Shown here one piece after another: positions 22,004-33,500 of a DNA stretch of 64,000 nt. The stretch is taken from the NCBI RefSeq assembly GCF_024713975.1, contig NC_091098.1, positions 21,012,816 to 21,076,815 of the forward strand, given 5' to 3'. How positions within the stretch are numbered: the stretch's first letter is position 1; each line of letters begins with the position of its first letter. The position numbers and the translations under genes are program-made. The stretch comes from Paralichthys olivaceus (lineage: Eukaryota > Chordata > Actinopteri > Pleuronectiformes > Paralichthyidae). Under the pieces are notes generated by a model. It searched no databases, was not told the origin of the DNA, and saw only the letters and a program-made list of their open reading frames with translations.

Positions 22004-24553
22004 TCATTGTTCTACCCTGTCAATCATCTCCTGCTGGATAGAGTCATAGCCTGACGAAGAGCTGGATTTCAGATGCAGTTCTTTCGCATCGTTGAATGAT
22101 TTCTGAAACTCCTGTAAACAAGGAAGATATGAGATTATTGTAGTTTATGACAAACTCAAACCTCAAGGTTTTTCAAAACTTTACGTGAATTTCTCAAGAA
22201 ATAAAATGCAGAAATCTTTCTGGAAATGTGTAGAGTGATTAATTTGCTGCCATGTATTTTTCCATCAAGCGAATCAATTTTCAAAGACTAAATAACTGCA
22301 ACATTAGATAATGCATCACAGTAGAATAATAACGTTTATTTGATTTTATACTGAAAAACTAAGAGGAATTTGATTTGAACTCTCTACATAACAAAAGCAA
22401 TATAAAGTCTACTGCAGCTCTATAATTCAACAAGAGGAAATTTAATAAACATCTCATCTCCCCGTCCCTGACTTTGAGTCTCAAATTATTCAGCTGCAGG
22501 GGGATGAAGCCTTAAATGTATTTTCATCAATCAGTTATTTAACTCCAAGATCAAACCACACACTTGTACCTTTTTGAAGGTGTCTCCATACATCTTGTTG
22601 ATGTACACAAGGAAGGCGGTGGTCCAGTGTAGGGTGGTGACTTTATCCGTGCCTGACTGGCAGAATGGCACCAGCATGTTCAGCTCGTCACAGTATAAAC
22701 GAATCATCTTTCTGCACAGCGGCACACGACATACAGACAATTCTCAGACTTAATACACAAACTGTCACTTTGTTCTTACTTTGGAATAAAGAAGACTGAT
22801 TGCATTTAGTTCATCTAACAAATCAAGAAACTACACTAAGACTCATGAAGCAAATCTATTTGGAGATTAACAAAACGTTTGTTGACGACCCTGTTATAAT
22901 TTGTATTTGACTCTTATGGTTATTCTCCATCCCTGCCTCAGGGTGGTGCTGTTCACCTGTTCCTTCTTCAGTATTTCACAAACTGTGGAGGTTGCAGAGA
23001 CACTTTCATCTGTGAGTAATGGCTGCTCACCTGCGTTTCCTCTCGCTACTGTTGTGTCTCTCCCTGCTCTCCATGACTGACGTACTGGATTGGGCTCTTT
23101 GTCTGGTGCTGCTCCCGTGACCACGCTTCCTGGAGGCAGCAGGTGTCACATCTATTAAAAAAAAAATATGACAGCGTACAAGACATTTAGATACATGGTA
23201 CGGCGAACAACAAAACAAGTACTACAATTGGTTTTCTTGTTGTGCAGCACTTTGTACTTTAACCATTCATTTTCTTGTTGTGCAGCACTTTGTACTTCAT
23301 GTTGAAAAGTGCTCTATAGATAGTTACTGGTGTCAATAATATCTCTGGGCAAAATTAAAAACTCTGGATCAAACCTTGGTGCTTGTTCAGTTCAACCATG
23401 TGAGGAATATGGTCAACCACCTAAGATTTTTAAAAAAAACAAATGATTCAATATTCTGCAATAAAGCTATTATGAAACTTAAAGTTGTGATTGTTTTCCA
23501 CCACACCTGACCACACATAGTCATGACAGGGTTAAATACACCCCCGTTGGCTGGGATGCAAACTTCTAGGAGATTCACTCCATCAGTTTTCATCCTCTTC
23601 TGCATGTATGGTACAAGGGTCATTTGAGCATTTCCAGACTGCTGGAATATTTTTAAAAAACTGAAAGACAATAACAGATTTTGTCAATACATCAGTATTA
23701 TATCTATAAACACATACAAAGATGTATCTCTGTGTTGTGCCCGATGCATTTGCCCCATCCCTTGTTGGGATTACAAGATAAACCTAATTTACAAACATAA
23801 ACATCTTCCTTCTTGTATTGCATATTAAAAAACATGTGGTTGGATGGATGGATGAGATAAGATGATAAGAAGAAGTCTGTATTACAGCAGCAAAAACAGA
23901 ATAGTGAAATACACTCTTTGTAACGGTAATAAATAAGTTTAAAAATACAATATAAACACAGGGAACTATAAAAGCTAGAAATATGTTTGTGTATATTGGT
24001 GAAACCTATGGGAGACAGCTGCTGACTGAACGTCCCTCTGTCTCTGGAAGTCAGCAGACATTGTGGTGAACCTCTTCTCCAAGCAAACTCTTGCAGAGGA
24101 TCTGTGACCTTTGACCTGCGAGGACACGCGGCTGTTGACGGGCACTTTAGTCGGACTCTTGACACCTCTGAGTCTGGCCAACACAAACCCCGGGACCTCC
24201 ACATTAGAGGTGGGGGTCTTCTCTCCTGACATCACCAGACAGTGATCTTCAGTGGCAACTGACAGGTCAATAGCTTGGGTGGTCGTGAAGGGAGAGGTCC
24301 CTGTGGGTCCAGTGACATCTGTAGAGATCACTGCAGCTGGATGATCCCTCACATCAGGCCAACATCTGTTCATCAGGCCAGCATCAGGCCCAGTCTGTGC
24401 CTCCATGTTGGTCTGGATGAGGCGCTGGAGGTGTGAGTGCTCACCCTCGGTGATCTCCATCAGATCGAGCTCAGCTTCCAACATCTGATCTGTGTCAAAC
24501 AGCTTTTCTCTATATGTCCCAGACCCTGAGTTCTCTGGATGGAGGTGAAACAT
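22004..24553 (-). CDS. tcfl5: Transcription factor-like 5 (bHLH)
   Basis: Six coding exons, 5' to 3': 24006-24553, 23507-23660, 23375-23420, 23031-23151, 22570-22711, 22004-22111 (stop TGA 22004-22006). Phases join, giving about 372 residues. The N terminus has LDLMEITEGEHSHLQ, similar to the human LSLVEMTEVEYTQLQ, and later ARVCLEKRF, like human VRVRLEDRF. A basic region (ESRERHNSSERKRRKM, about residues 276-292) leads into helix-loop-helix RLYCDELNMLVPFCQSGTDK and TTLHWTTAFLVYI. The C terminus ends YDSIQQEMIDRVEQ. Human TCFL5 is a bHLH DNA-binding factor prominent in spermatocytes. The position between col9a3 and dido1 is conserved. The middle (residues 180-250) is poorly conserved. The exon 1 donor (ATAG/GTTTCA) is suboptimal and the start Met is uncertain: the alternative acceptor CTCCATCCAG would move it to a downstream Met near 24484. 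Confidence 0.85.
23224..23325 (+). repeat. Partly duplicated repeat tail in tcfl5 intron
   Basis: The phrase TTTTCTTGTTGTGCAGCAC followed by TTTGTACTT occurs twice, about 44 bases apart, and then GAAAAGTGCTCTATAGATAG. This matches the same class of fish repeat tail as at 12070 (gcactttgta ... gaaaagtgct). It lies in intron 3 of tcfl5. Confidence 0.5.
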
Positions 24554-25000
24554 GAAGGATTTTACTTGCTTAGCAAAAGGTTGGCATTTCTTTTCTTTTT
24601 TTTTTACATATAAGACAACTATGGTGTCTATTTCTCCATTTCCAACATTAAATTGTAGCTAGTTTTGAGCTAGTCATAGTTATTAGAATTATATTTATGA
24701 ACATAGCTTAAACTTGAGCTTAAACAAACACTAATGATGTTGTGTTAATATATTATAATATATAATATTCAAAAATCTAGGATAACAAATTATATAATTA
24801 TGCTAACGAGCAAAGAGCATTAAGCTAATACATTTGAGTAGAGTGTATTAGTTTGCTAACAACCTCAGAAACGTAACATACTCATAGAAGCATTAGCATT
24901 GTGATCAGAGGGTCACTAAGTTGTTCGGTTTGAATCAACTCAAACAAAGATGCAGTTGTTCTGTTTTCAACTTGTTCATTTCCGTAGTTTTCCCACTTAC

Positions 25001-25085
25001 TTCACTGATCCCTGGTCTGTAGCCGCGCTGCTAACACCCGGTGCCGACTAACTCCTGGACGTCGACAGACCTGAAGTGTCACAGT
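25001..25085 (-). promoter_or_regulatory. tcfl5 probable noncoding first exon and promoter
   Basis: On the minus strand the GC-richer sequence GGCACCGGGTGTTAGCAGCG ends in CAGTGAA/GTAAGTGG, a strong donor (intron from 25000). There is no ATG in the stretch, so it would be a 5' UTR exon. Its 5' limit is a guess. An E-box (CACGTG) lies just upstream at 25116. Confidence 0.45.
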
Positions 25086-25115
25086 GTCGAGTTATTTAAA
25101 TGTTGCCCGTTAGAT

Positions 25116-25121
25116 CACGTG
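25116..25121. promoter_or_regulatory. Palindromic E-box CACGTG upstream of tcfl5
   Basis: GATCACGTGGAG lies about 35 bases beyond the presumed tcfl5 first exon. CACGTG is the canonical site of class B bHLH factors. Whether tcfl5 or MYC/USF-type proteins use it is inference. Confidence 0.35.
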
Positions 25122-25360
25122 GAGAGAAAAGAGTTACAATATCCGACGCGTTATAAATACTACTACCACGAAGTACATGTACTCAAGTACATGACAGAAG
25201 CACGAGTAATGGTAATATAGTTTGTGTATCTTTTAATATAGTGCAGTACCACTCAAGTACAATTCAGAGATTATTAATAATATTAATAAAAGTTGTTTGT
25301 TGTTGTAGCATCTTTCATACAGGAAATACAGCTCAAAGTGTTTTATAGACTATATTATAT

Positions 25361-25381
25361 GTATATATATATATATATATA
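25361..25381 (+). repeat. (AT)n microsatellite
   Basis: About ten TA units (gtatatatatatatatata) in the intergenic region. Confidence 0.85.
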
Positions 25382-26024
25382 AATGTAAAGTGAAATATTT
25401 TAATACTCACCTACAAATATATAGTATTTAATTTTACACTTGTGTATCATGTAGAGAACTACCTTCTCTGGACACTGGTCTTCTTGCATTTCATGATGGG
25501 TGTTTTAAACACAGAACCAATGACCAGGTAAAGCCACAGCCATGCTGTTACTCACCAGACGGACATGGACGTGTACCCAAGACATGAAGTCAAATCATGT
25601 TTATGCACAAAAATAACAGATATAGAGACCCTGTTGCTTATTCCTACCAGGACAGGTAACTCAAAAGGTAAATCTCTTTATGTGTCACACCAGGAACAAA
25701 CTTTAAATAAACCAGCCTCTGCTGTGTCTGAACTTCCTTGGCTGAGGACTCACTAAAAAACCACTGTAGTGTTTTAACACCTGATACTTTCTTCTAATTA
25801 GCGCCTGATAATTCATTAGTACCACAGATGTTAAGTATTTCGTTCACACCCTAAAGTTATCACACAACCTCAGCAGAGGGATCCCGGTCTGCAGCCCTCT
25901 GAAATACTGGTCAGAGCAGGTGTGCCACATCCCTGCTGATTACTATGGTCTGACTCCACCTACAGGAACCTGAATCACATACACAAGCACAACACCACAG
26001 CAGGACAACTCCAGGTTGTCACCA

Positions 26025-26051
26025 TATACATATATATATATATATATATAA
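26025..26051 (+). repeat. (AT)n microsatellite
   Basis: About thirteen TA units preceded by ACCATATACA. Confidence 0.85.
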
Positions 26052-26385
26052 TTATGTATCTGGATACTTCTACTTTAGCATCTCATTATATCAATGCACA
26101 AATATCCTCCTGTAATCATCCTCTGCCACTGTACTTTACTCAAGAATATTTCTCTACAAACAATATGTCCATTTCCCTGGTGTGAGGAAGCTTTATATAA
26201 CACATAATTCATCTACCTTAGATCTGTAAAATACTCTTTATTGTGTGTATGTCGAGAGAAAATGTCTCTTCAGAGAAAGTAAAAACTCACGTTAAATCAT
26301 AGAATCCACAACAACAATTTTGTGTTTTTTTAGAAATAGGTTACTTTAACTTTGTATTTAATTTGTGGGGTTAGTGTTTCTAATG

Positions 26386-26525
26386 TAGGCTAAAGTACAA
26401 TATCTTGTTCTGAAATTAGAGTAATGTAAACATAACTAGAAATGCCTTAAAGTACAGGTAGCTCAAATCTGTACTTAAATAGAGTACTTGAATAAATCTA
26501 GTTACTCAGTTACACTCTACCACAA
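26386..26525 (+). repeat. Degenerate AGTACTT-type dispersed repeat
   Basis: The stretch with TAAAGTACAGGTAGCTCAAA, CTGTACTTAAATAGAGTACT and ATCTAGTTACTCAGTTACAC resembles a very common fish repeat (…tacttaagtacagtacttgagtaaatgtacttagttac…). Weaker pieces lie near 25170-25260 and 26060-26160. Family assignment rests on remembered phrases only. Confidence 0.45.
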
Positions 26526-27202
26526 GTTACCAAAGCTTTATCAGTATCTATCAATAGCAGACAAATGATTTAACTGAATGCTGTCGCCCCCTATTGGTGA
26601 GACATGAGCTCTTCATGAGAGGGTTGTGGACAATATAACTTCAGGTAGAGCCAGTCCTCCATCAGCATAGATGTTTTCATTCCCGAGGACTTCCTTTGCT
26701 TAATTACTGTCCTTCTCCATCTTGTTGTGACAGCAAGAGCCCAAGAAAATCATAATCAATTAAAAGCTGGTACATATAACGGGAAAACTACCCAAATCTA
26801 CATGATACACAAGTGTAAATGAATGCGTGATTTGAAATACTATATTTAAGAATGAATTTGAGGCTCTTGTAGTTGAGTATTCATGTATTTTCCTTATTTT
26901 TCTAACCTACTTCCTCTTTATTCATTTATGATAAGAAAATCACATAAAATAACCTATAATCTAAAAGAAACATTTAAAAACTGCTTTCATGTGTACATTT
27001 ATTTCCAAGTGGCGTTTCTTGCCTTCATTGTGGCAAACACTGATGCTGTCCTGTTAAGCAATTTATGAATATTGCTTCTAAAGAGACACCAGACAACTAA
27101 TAAAATGTGTAAAAATTCAGGGTTTGATTTCTTCCCACAAAAGGCAAAACACATATCAATGACAAAATCAGACTTAATACAATTTAAAAAGGTATATGTA
27201 AC

Positions 27203-27208
27203 TTTATT
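27203..27208 (-). terminator. dido1 poly(A) signal
   Basis: TTTATT on plus is AATAAA on minus, about 340 bases after the dido1 stop. The 3' UTR (27180-27549) is otherwise AT-rich noncoding sequence. Confidence 0.5.
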
Positions 27209-27549
27209 GACAAGCTACGTTGCAGCAGAGGAACATAAAAGCCAGATTCAGGTTACTGTACCAACACTATGGCTATGTTAAAAAAAAAAACTAAAACTGT
27301 ACATTTTCTGTACAAAACATTTTCAAAAGGAAATTCACAGCTGATTAGGTTTCAGAGGCATTTCGTCCTAATCAAAATAACAAAAATAAATGATTCATTT
27401 AACACAAAAATAAAACATGATGAACTTCCATATCAAGCAACAACGTGTGATCTTGCATGGCTTTGACCATTGATACATTCAGTGTGGTTATGTTGTAGTA
27501 TCTCTGCCCACCCCACTGTCCTGAGGAGGCCCAAGTTTCATGCCCATCT

Positions 27550-30500
27550 CTAACTTGGCTTGACATTTGTTTTATTTCCTTCACTATTCATACTTAGATT
27601 GATTTTAGTTTCGTTGGATGCACCTGTAATCCCCTGTTTAGCAATTTCACTGCTCTCCTCCTTTTTTTCTTTTTCCAGTCCTGTGTTTGCACCTGCTGAT
27701 GTGCTCATTTTACCGGCAGGACTTTTCTCCTGCTCCTCTCTTTGCCCTTGGCTGAACTGTCTTTTTTGACCCACTGCTCTATCTTTACTCCACTCCCTGT
27801 CTGCAGAGAAATGCATTTGTTTTTGTTTTGGGCTGAAGACATCAGAATGGTTGATCACATTTGGTAAGCGCATAAGACCCTCTGTTGGAGTGGGAAGTAA
27901 GGCAGCTCTAGGTCTCTGTGGTTTTCCACTGTTTGAAGGAAAACCTGAGGGCCCACTGAACACTGCAGAGCGTGGATGACTAGGACCTTGGAATCTGCTG
28001 ATCTGATGTGGACTATTGAAATGACGTGATGCAGATTCATCTGAATGTCTTATACGTTGCATGTCATTCTTCATGGCTGCCTCAGATCCCCTAGAGTCTA
28101 AACCTGAGCCCATCATGTCTGGACCTCTTCTATCAGACCCAGAAACCTCAGAGTTTGGATCCCACCTACCTGGCCCATGTCTTACATCTGAACTTTCATC
28201 AGGCCTTAGCCGTCCCATGTGTGGACCTCTCTTCTCCCTTCTAAACTCATGCTCAAATCTTCGTCTCCCTGGACCATGGCTTTCTATGTCTGCCTCTCGC
28301 CTATCAGATCCTAGCCCCCCATAATCTGAAAACATTCCATCAGTCCCTGGACCCTCAATGTCCGAACTTCTGTTTACAGGTTCTGGTCGTCTTAAATTTG
28401 AACCTCCTGAGTCTATTCTATTGAAGCCTTCTAATCCTCCTGAACCTCTCCTATGTGCACCAGGTCCTTCCATGTTTGGCCCTCTCATATCCCCGCTGAA
28501 GTCTGGCTGCCTCCAGTCATTTGCCATATCTGGACCCCCTTTCATATCTGTCCCTGGTCCCAAAAAGCCTGAACCTCTTCTATCAAGACCTTTTGTTCTA
28601 TTATCTGGATCTCTTTCCCCTCTGAAAAATGCCCCATGTCCCCCTCTGTTTGACCCAGCACCTCGTCTATCAGGCTCTCGCTTTTCATTTCCAGGTTCTC
28701 CCCTTGGCCCTTGGTACATTATGTCTGGATTATCTTGGAAAGGCCCTGAGCCCCTGTAACCAGGAGCATTCCAATCCTCTTGTGGACCTCTAACAGGCCC
28801 TGGAAAATCTAAATGTGGTATTTCCTGTACTGGTGTTTGCCCCCTCTCTCCAGCACCTCTCCATTCACTTTGAAGACCATGCCTAATTTCTTGGCCCTGC
28901 TCATCTGGCCCTTCCTGCATAGGTCTTGGACCCCTGTGGCCATGTCTTGACAAATTATCTCTGGAATATTCTTGCTCATTGTCAACAGCCTCCATATCTG
29001 GCCCTCTCATATCTGACCATTGTTCTTGTATGTTTGTGCCCCTCCATCTCTCTCCCCGAATTAGGCTTGAATCTGGCCCTGGTCTTCTAACATTTCTCCT
29101 CATAGGCCTTGGACCCCTCAATGTTCTATCAGATCCTGGGCCCTCTATACCTGGGCTTTCTCGTTTGGCATCTGAGTCCTCAAAATAACCCCTTCCCCAG
29201 TCATTTCTTCTATCATGCCTTAGACCTTCTGTACTAGGACCTCTTTGTTTTATGCCTTGGCCTCCTATGTCTGGACCAACTGATCGTCTCCTTTCAGGTC
29301 CAGGTTCCCTGAAGCCTGTGCCTCCTGATTCTCTTCTGCCAGGCCCTGGGCTCTCAGTGTCTGGACCTCTGATTTCATAACCTGGTGCTCTAAAATCTGG
29401 ACCTCTTGGATCAGTATCATGTCCCTCCATATTAGCTCTTTCAGGCCCCACACTTCTGAAGTGTGGACCTCTCCTACCAAACTCTGGGCCCGCCATATCT
29501 GGAGGGTATCTTTCAAAATCAGGATCCCTGAACTGTGGGGCTCCTGGAAAGTTCATACTGTTTTCTGTTTCCTTCATATCTGGAGGCCTTCTCTCTGGCC
29601 CAGGTCCCATGAAATGTCCTCTGTCAGGCCCTGGATCCTGTTTATTTGAACCTGAATGTTGTGGTCCTGGCCCCATCATGTTTGGACCACCAGCCCTTCT
29701 CCTATCAAGCCCTGGGTCCTCCATGTTTGGATACCCCCTGTTAGACCCTGGACCCCTGAAGTGTGGTCCTCCCATTCCCTGACTGCGACTACCAGGTCTT
29801 TCAGGTCCCATTCCTATGAAGTCAGGCCCCAAAACCCCCATATATGGGCCTGGATTGTCAGGGCCAAGTCCACCAGCATTTTGATCTCCTGGTCCTCCTC
29901 TCCCTTCACAGCCAGGCCCTCTTTCTGGACCTCCTGGTAATCTCCTTTCAGGCTCTTGTCCCTGGAAATCTGTATGTCCTGGTCCTCTTTTGTCAGGACC
30001 CTCTATAGGAGGACGTCTCCTTTCATGTCCCGGTGCTCTGAAATCTGGACCTTCGGGTCCTCTCCTGTCAGTCCCAGGGTCTTCGATAGTAGAACTGCTC
30101 CTTTCAGGTCCTAGTCCTCTTAAATGTGGACTTTCAAATCCTCTCATGTCAGGCCCCTGACCGGCCATAGAAGGACCTCTCCTATCAGGCCCTGGTCCTC
30201 TGAAGTCTGGTCCTGTAGGTCCTCTCCTGTTAATTCCAATACCCCCCATAGCAGAATCTCTCATTTCAGGCCCTGGGCCTCTGACATCTGGACCTGTAGG
30301 TCCTCTCCAATCAATCCCAGGATCCTCCAAAGGAGTACCTTTCCTTTCAGGTCCTGGCCCTCTGAAATCTGGACCTCCAGGTCCTCCTCTGCCAGGTCCA
30401 GGACCATCCATAACAGGACCTCTTCTTTCATGTCCTGTTCCTCTAAAATCTGGACCTTCGGGTCGTCTCCTGTCAATCCCAGGTCCCTCCATAGCAGGAC

Positions 30501-33500
30501 CTCTCCTGTCATGTCCTGGTCCTCTAAAATCTCTCCTATCAGCCCCAAGACCTTCCATAGCAGGACCTCTCCTTTCAGGTCCTGGTCCTCTGAAATCTGG
30601 ACCTTCAGGTCCCCTCCTGTCAGCTCCAGGACCGTCCATAGCAGGACCTCTCCTTTCAGGTCCTGGTCCTCTGAAATCTGGACCTTCAGGTCCTCTCCTG
30701 TCAGTCCCAGGACCGTCCATAGCAGGACCTCTCCTTTCAGGTCCTGGTCGTCTGAAATCTGGACCTATGGGCCCTCTTCTATCAGTCCCAGGACCGTCCA
30801 TGGCAGGACCTCTTCTTTCAGGTCCTGGTCGTCTGAAACCTGGACCTTCGGGTCGTCTCCCATCAGTCCCAGGACCTTCCATAGCAGGACCTCTCCTTTC
30901 AGGTCTTGGACCTCTAAAATCTGGACCTTCAAGACCTCTCCTGTCAGTCCCAGGACCTTCCATACCAGGACCTCCCCTTTCAGGTCGTGGTCCTCTAAAA
31001 TCTGGACCTTCAGGTCCTCTCCTATCAGTCCCAGGACCTTCTATAGCAGGACCTCTCCTTTCAGGTCTTGGTCCTCTGAAATCTGGACCTTCAAGCCCTC
31101 TCCCGTCAGTCACAGGACCCTCCATAGCAAGACCTCTACCTTGAGGTCCTCTTCTGTGAGTTCCAGGACCCTCCATAGATATACCTCTGAAATCCAGACA
31201 TCCTGGTCCTCTTCTGTCAGGCCCTGGACCAACAATATCAGGACCTTTCCTTTTGGGCCATGGTCCACTGAAATCTGCATCTGCTGGCACACTCATGTCA
31301 AGTCCTTGATCTTCTATAGCTGTGCCTCTCCTCTCAGGCCCTCTGAAATGTAGGCCACCAGGTTCCTTCATGTCATTTTCAAGATGCTCCAAAGCCAGAC
31401 TCCTCCTGTCAACCACTGGCCCTCTCATGCCAGGTCCTAGATTGTCCATAGTTGAAACTCTCCTTTCATACTCTTGGTTTCTGAAGTCTAGACCACCTGG
31501 CCCTCTCCTGTCGGGCATATGAGCATTCACATTAGGTCCAGGTGCCATGAAAGCAGAACCCTTTTGTCCTGCATCAGGCCCCTGTGTCTCCTGGTTTGCT
31601 CCTCTTCTATCAGGGCGGTAATCCATCCATTCATTTTGCATAAATGGCCTTCCTGTGACTGAACATAATTCTGTCCTATCTGGCCCTCTCCAATCATTTC
31701 TGTCTGATTCTAGGCCAGTCGAATCTGTTGGAGGCAGGCTTTTATTTTGACTTCTATGACCAATCACAGCAAGACCAACACCACCTGGTGCTGATCCTCT
31801 CCAGTCTGGATTTGTAATTTGTGGCACGGGACCTCTGTCTCCTTGGCCTAATTGATAAGGTATCCTCTCTAGCCCCTGACCTTGTATATTTCTTCCTTGC
31901 ATGTCTGCGTCCCTCCTATTTGAACATATTTCTCCAATGTCTCTGCTGGAACTCTTTGCACTTGACTCACTTTTATCACCTCTTGTATATGGGCCAACCT
32001 TACTATCAATATCTTGACCAGACCCTCCTGTCACATTGTGCCTTTTAGGTTCATGCATAGTGTCTGATTCTCTTATATTCATCTGCATATGTTCTGCATG
32101 CCCATGAACTGAACTGTCATCATGTCTTGATTGCCTTCGAACACCTTTTTCGCCCCTGAGAGATGGGCCTGCACCGCTTATATCTGGACTCTGATCTCTG
32201 AAATCTCCACCCATCATAGCAGATCTCACACTCTTAGTATGTGGACTCTCACCTCTTTGTTTTTGGTCTCTATCTCTTCCTATATCTTGACCCCTTGGAT
32301 GGTAGATAGGAATTAAAGGGTCTCTTGACTCTGAACCACTTGTGTAATGCCCATATCTGTCTGATGATTGCATTTGACTCACCCCTGAGTCTCTAATGTG
32401 TGGCGCAGGGCCCCAAACATGGGGACTAATGCCTTGCATACCTGCACCTTTGTTATCAGAGCTTAGAAATCGAATACCTGTGTCTCTTGGCTCTATATGT
32501 TGTTTCATATCTAGTCCTGGATTCCTTATATGTTTTGACAGTGGGTCTATTCCAGGGCCCTGCATATCTGACTCTCTGGCTAGCTTTAAATCTGATCCCC
32601 CTTGACCCAACATTTGTTGATGGTTTAAACCTGGACTTTCCGCTTCTAACTGTTTGTCTACCTTTATCATACATTGATCTCTAACATTTGAGTCATGTAG
32701 ATGTAGAGTTTTAAAATCCAAATTTCTGATATTTGATTTTGGACTCCCCTGTATATTGGGCACTGTTGCTTGACCACCAATAGGCAGACAAATATTTTCA
32801 ACTTGAACAAATGGCATTGAGACGTTGATATGTGTCTCAGGATCTCTGATTTCAAAATCACTCTTTTCTATGCTGCTATGTTTCAAGAATTGTGGTTCTG
32901 GATCAGGGCTTTGAGGAGAATCTCGAATGGGTGGGTCAATTTCTCTTAAAGGAACTGTACTTTCAATTTTACTTTGAAGCATAATTTCCTGTTGAGAGGG
33001 TTTTTCCACCTGGGTAGAGGAACCACTGAGTGAATTATTGTGAAGGTCATGGGATTTTGGTGGTTCTGATATCTCAAGCTTGTCAAGTTCATTTGAATGA
33101 GGCAAAGTGCCTTTATCTGGGCACTCAGAAACATTGCATTGTAACTGATGTCCATCATGTTCATTTTTAATGGTAACAGGGGCAGATGATGACGTGTTAC
33201 TCTCGACAGATTCTCCATCAATAGATTCCGGCATATCACATGGGACATTTGCAGGTTTTGATTTCTCAAGGACTTGAGGGGAAGGTCCTCTGTGCTGTTT
33301 TGGTGAAAGGGACGCATAATCTGTTTTTATAGGAGACGATGGAGATCTTTTACGACCATGAGAATGTCGGCGTGTACTATGCTCTTTACGATGGCGACCC
33401 TGACGTTCTGACTGGCTTCTAGCTCTATGCCTTGACCTGTCCCTTTCAGTTCTTTTGTGTCTATCCTTTTCTCTACGTCTATGGGAATGTGAAGGAGAAT

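Larger units (their letters stand above)
25090..27180. other. tcfl5-dido1 intergenic region
   Basis: About 2.1 kb of AT-rich sequence between the tcfl5 5' end and the dido1 3' end. It holds two (AT)n tracts and fragments of TACTTGAG/AGTACTT-type fish repeats. I see no exon with splice sites, no long open frame and no RNA gene. Confidence 0.6.

Noticed and set aside
23820-23990. Possible retroposon remnant (TGGATGGATGGATGAGATAA, GTATTACAGCAGCAAAA)
   Set aside because: It resembles fish repeat tails, but the matching phrases are too short and no boundaries can be set.
28000-31500. Collagen-like reading of the dido1 Gly-Pro tail
   Set aside because: Glycine is not at every third residue and the sequence is continuous with a dido1 exon of correct phase; it is not a second collagen gene.
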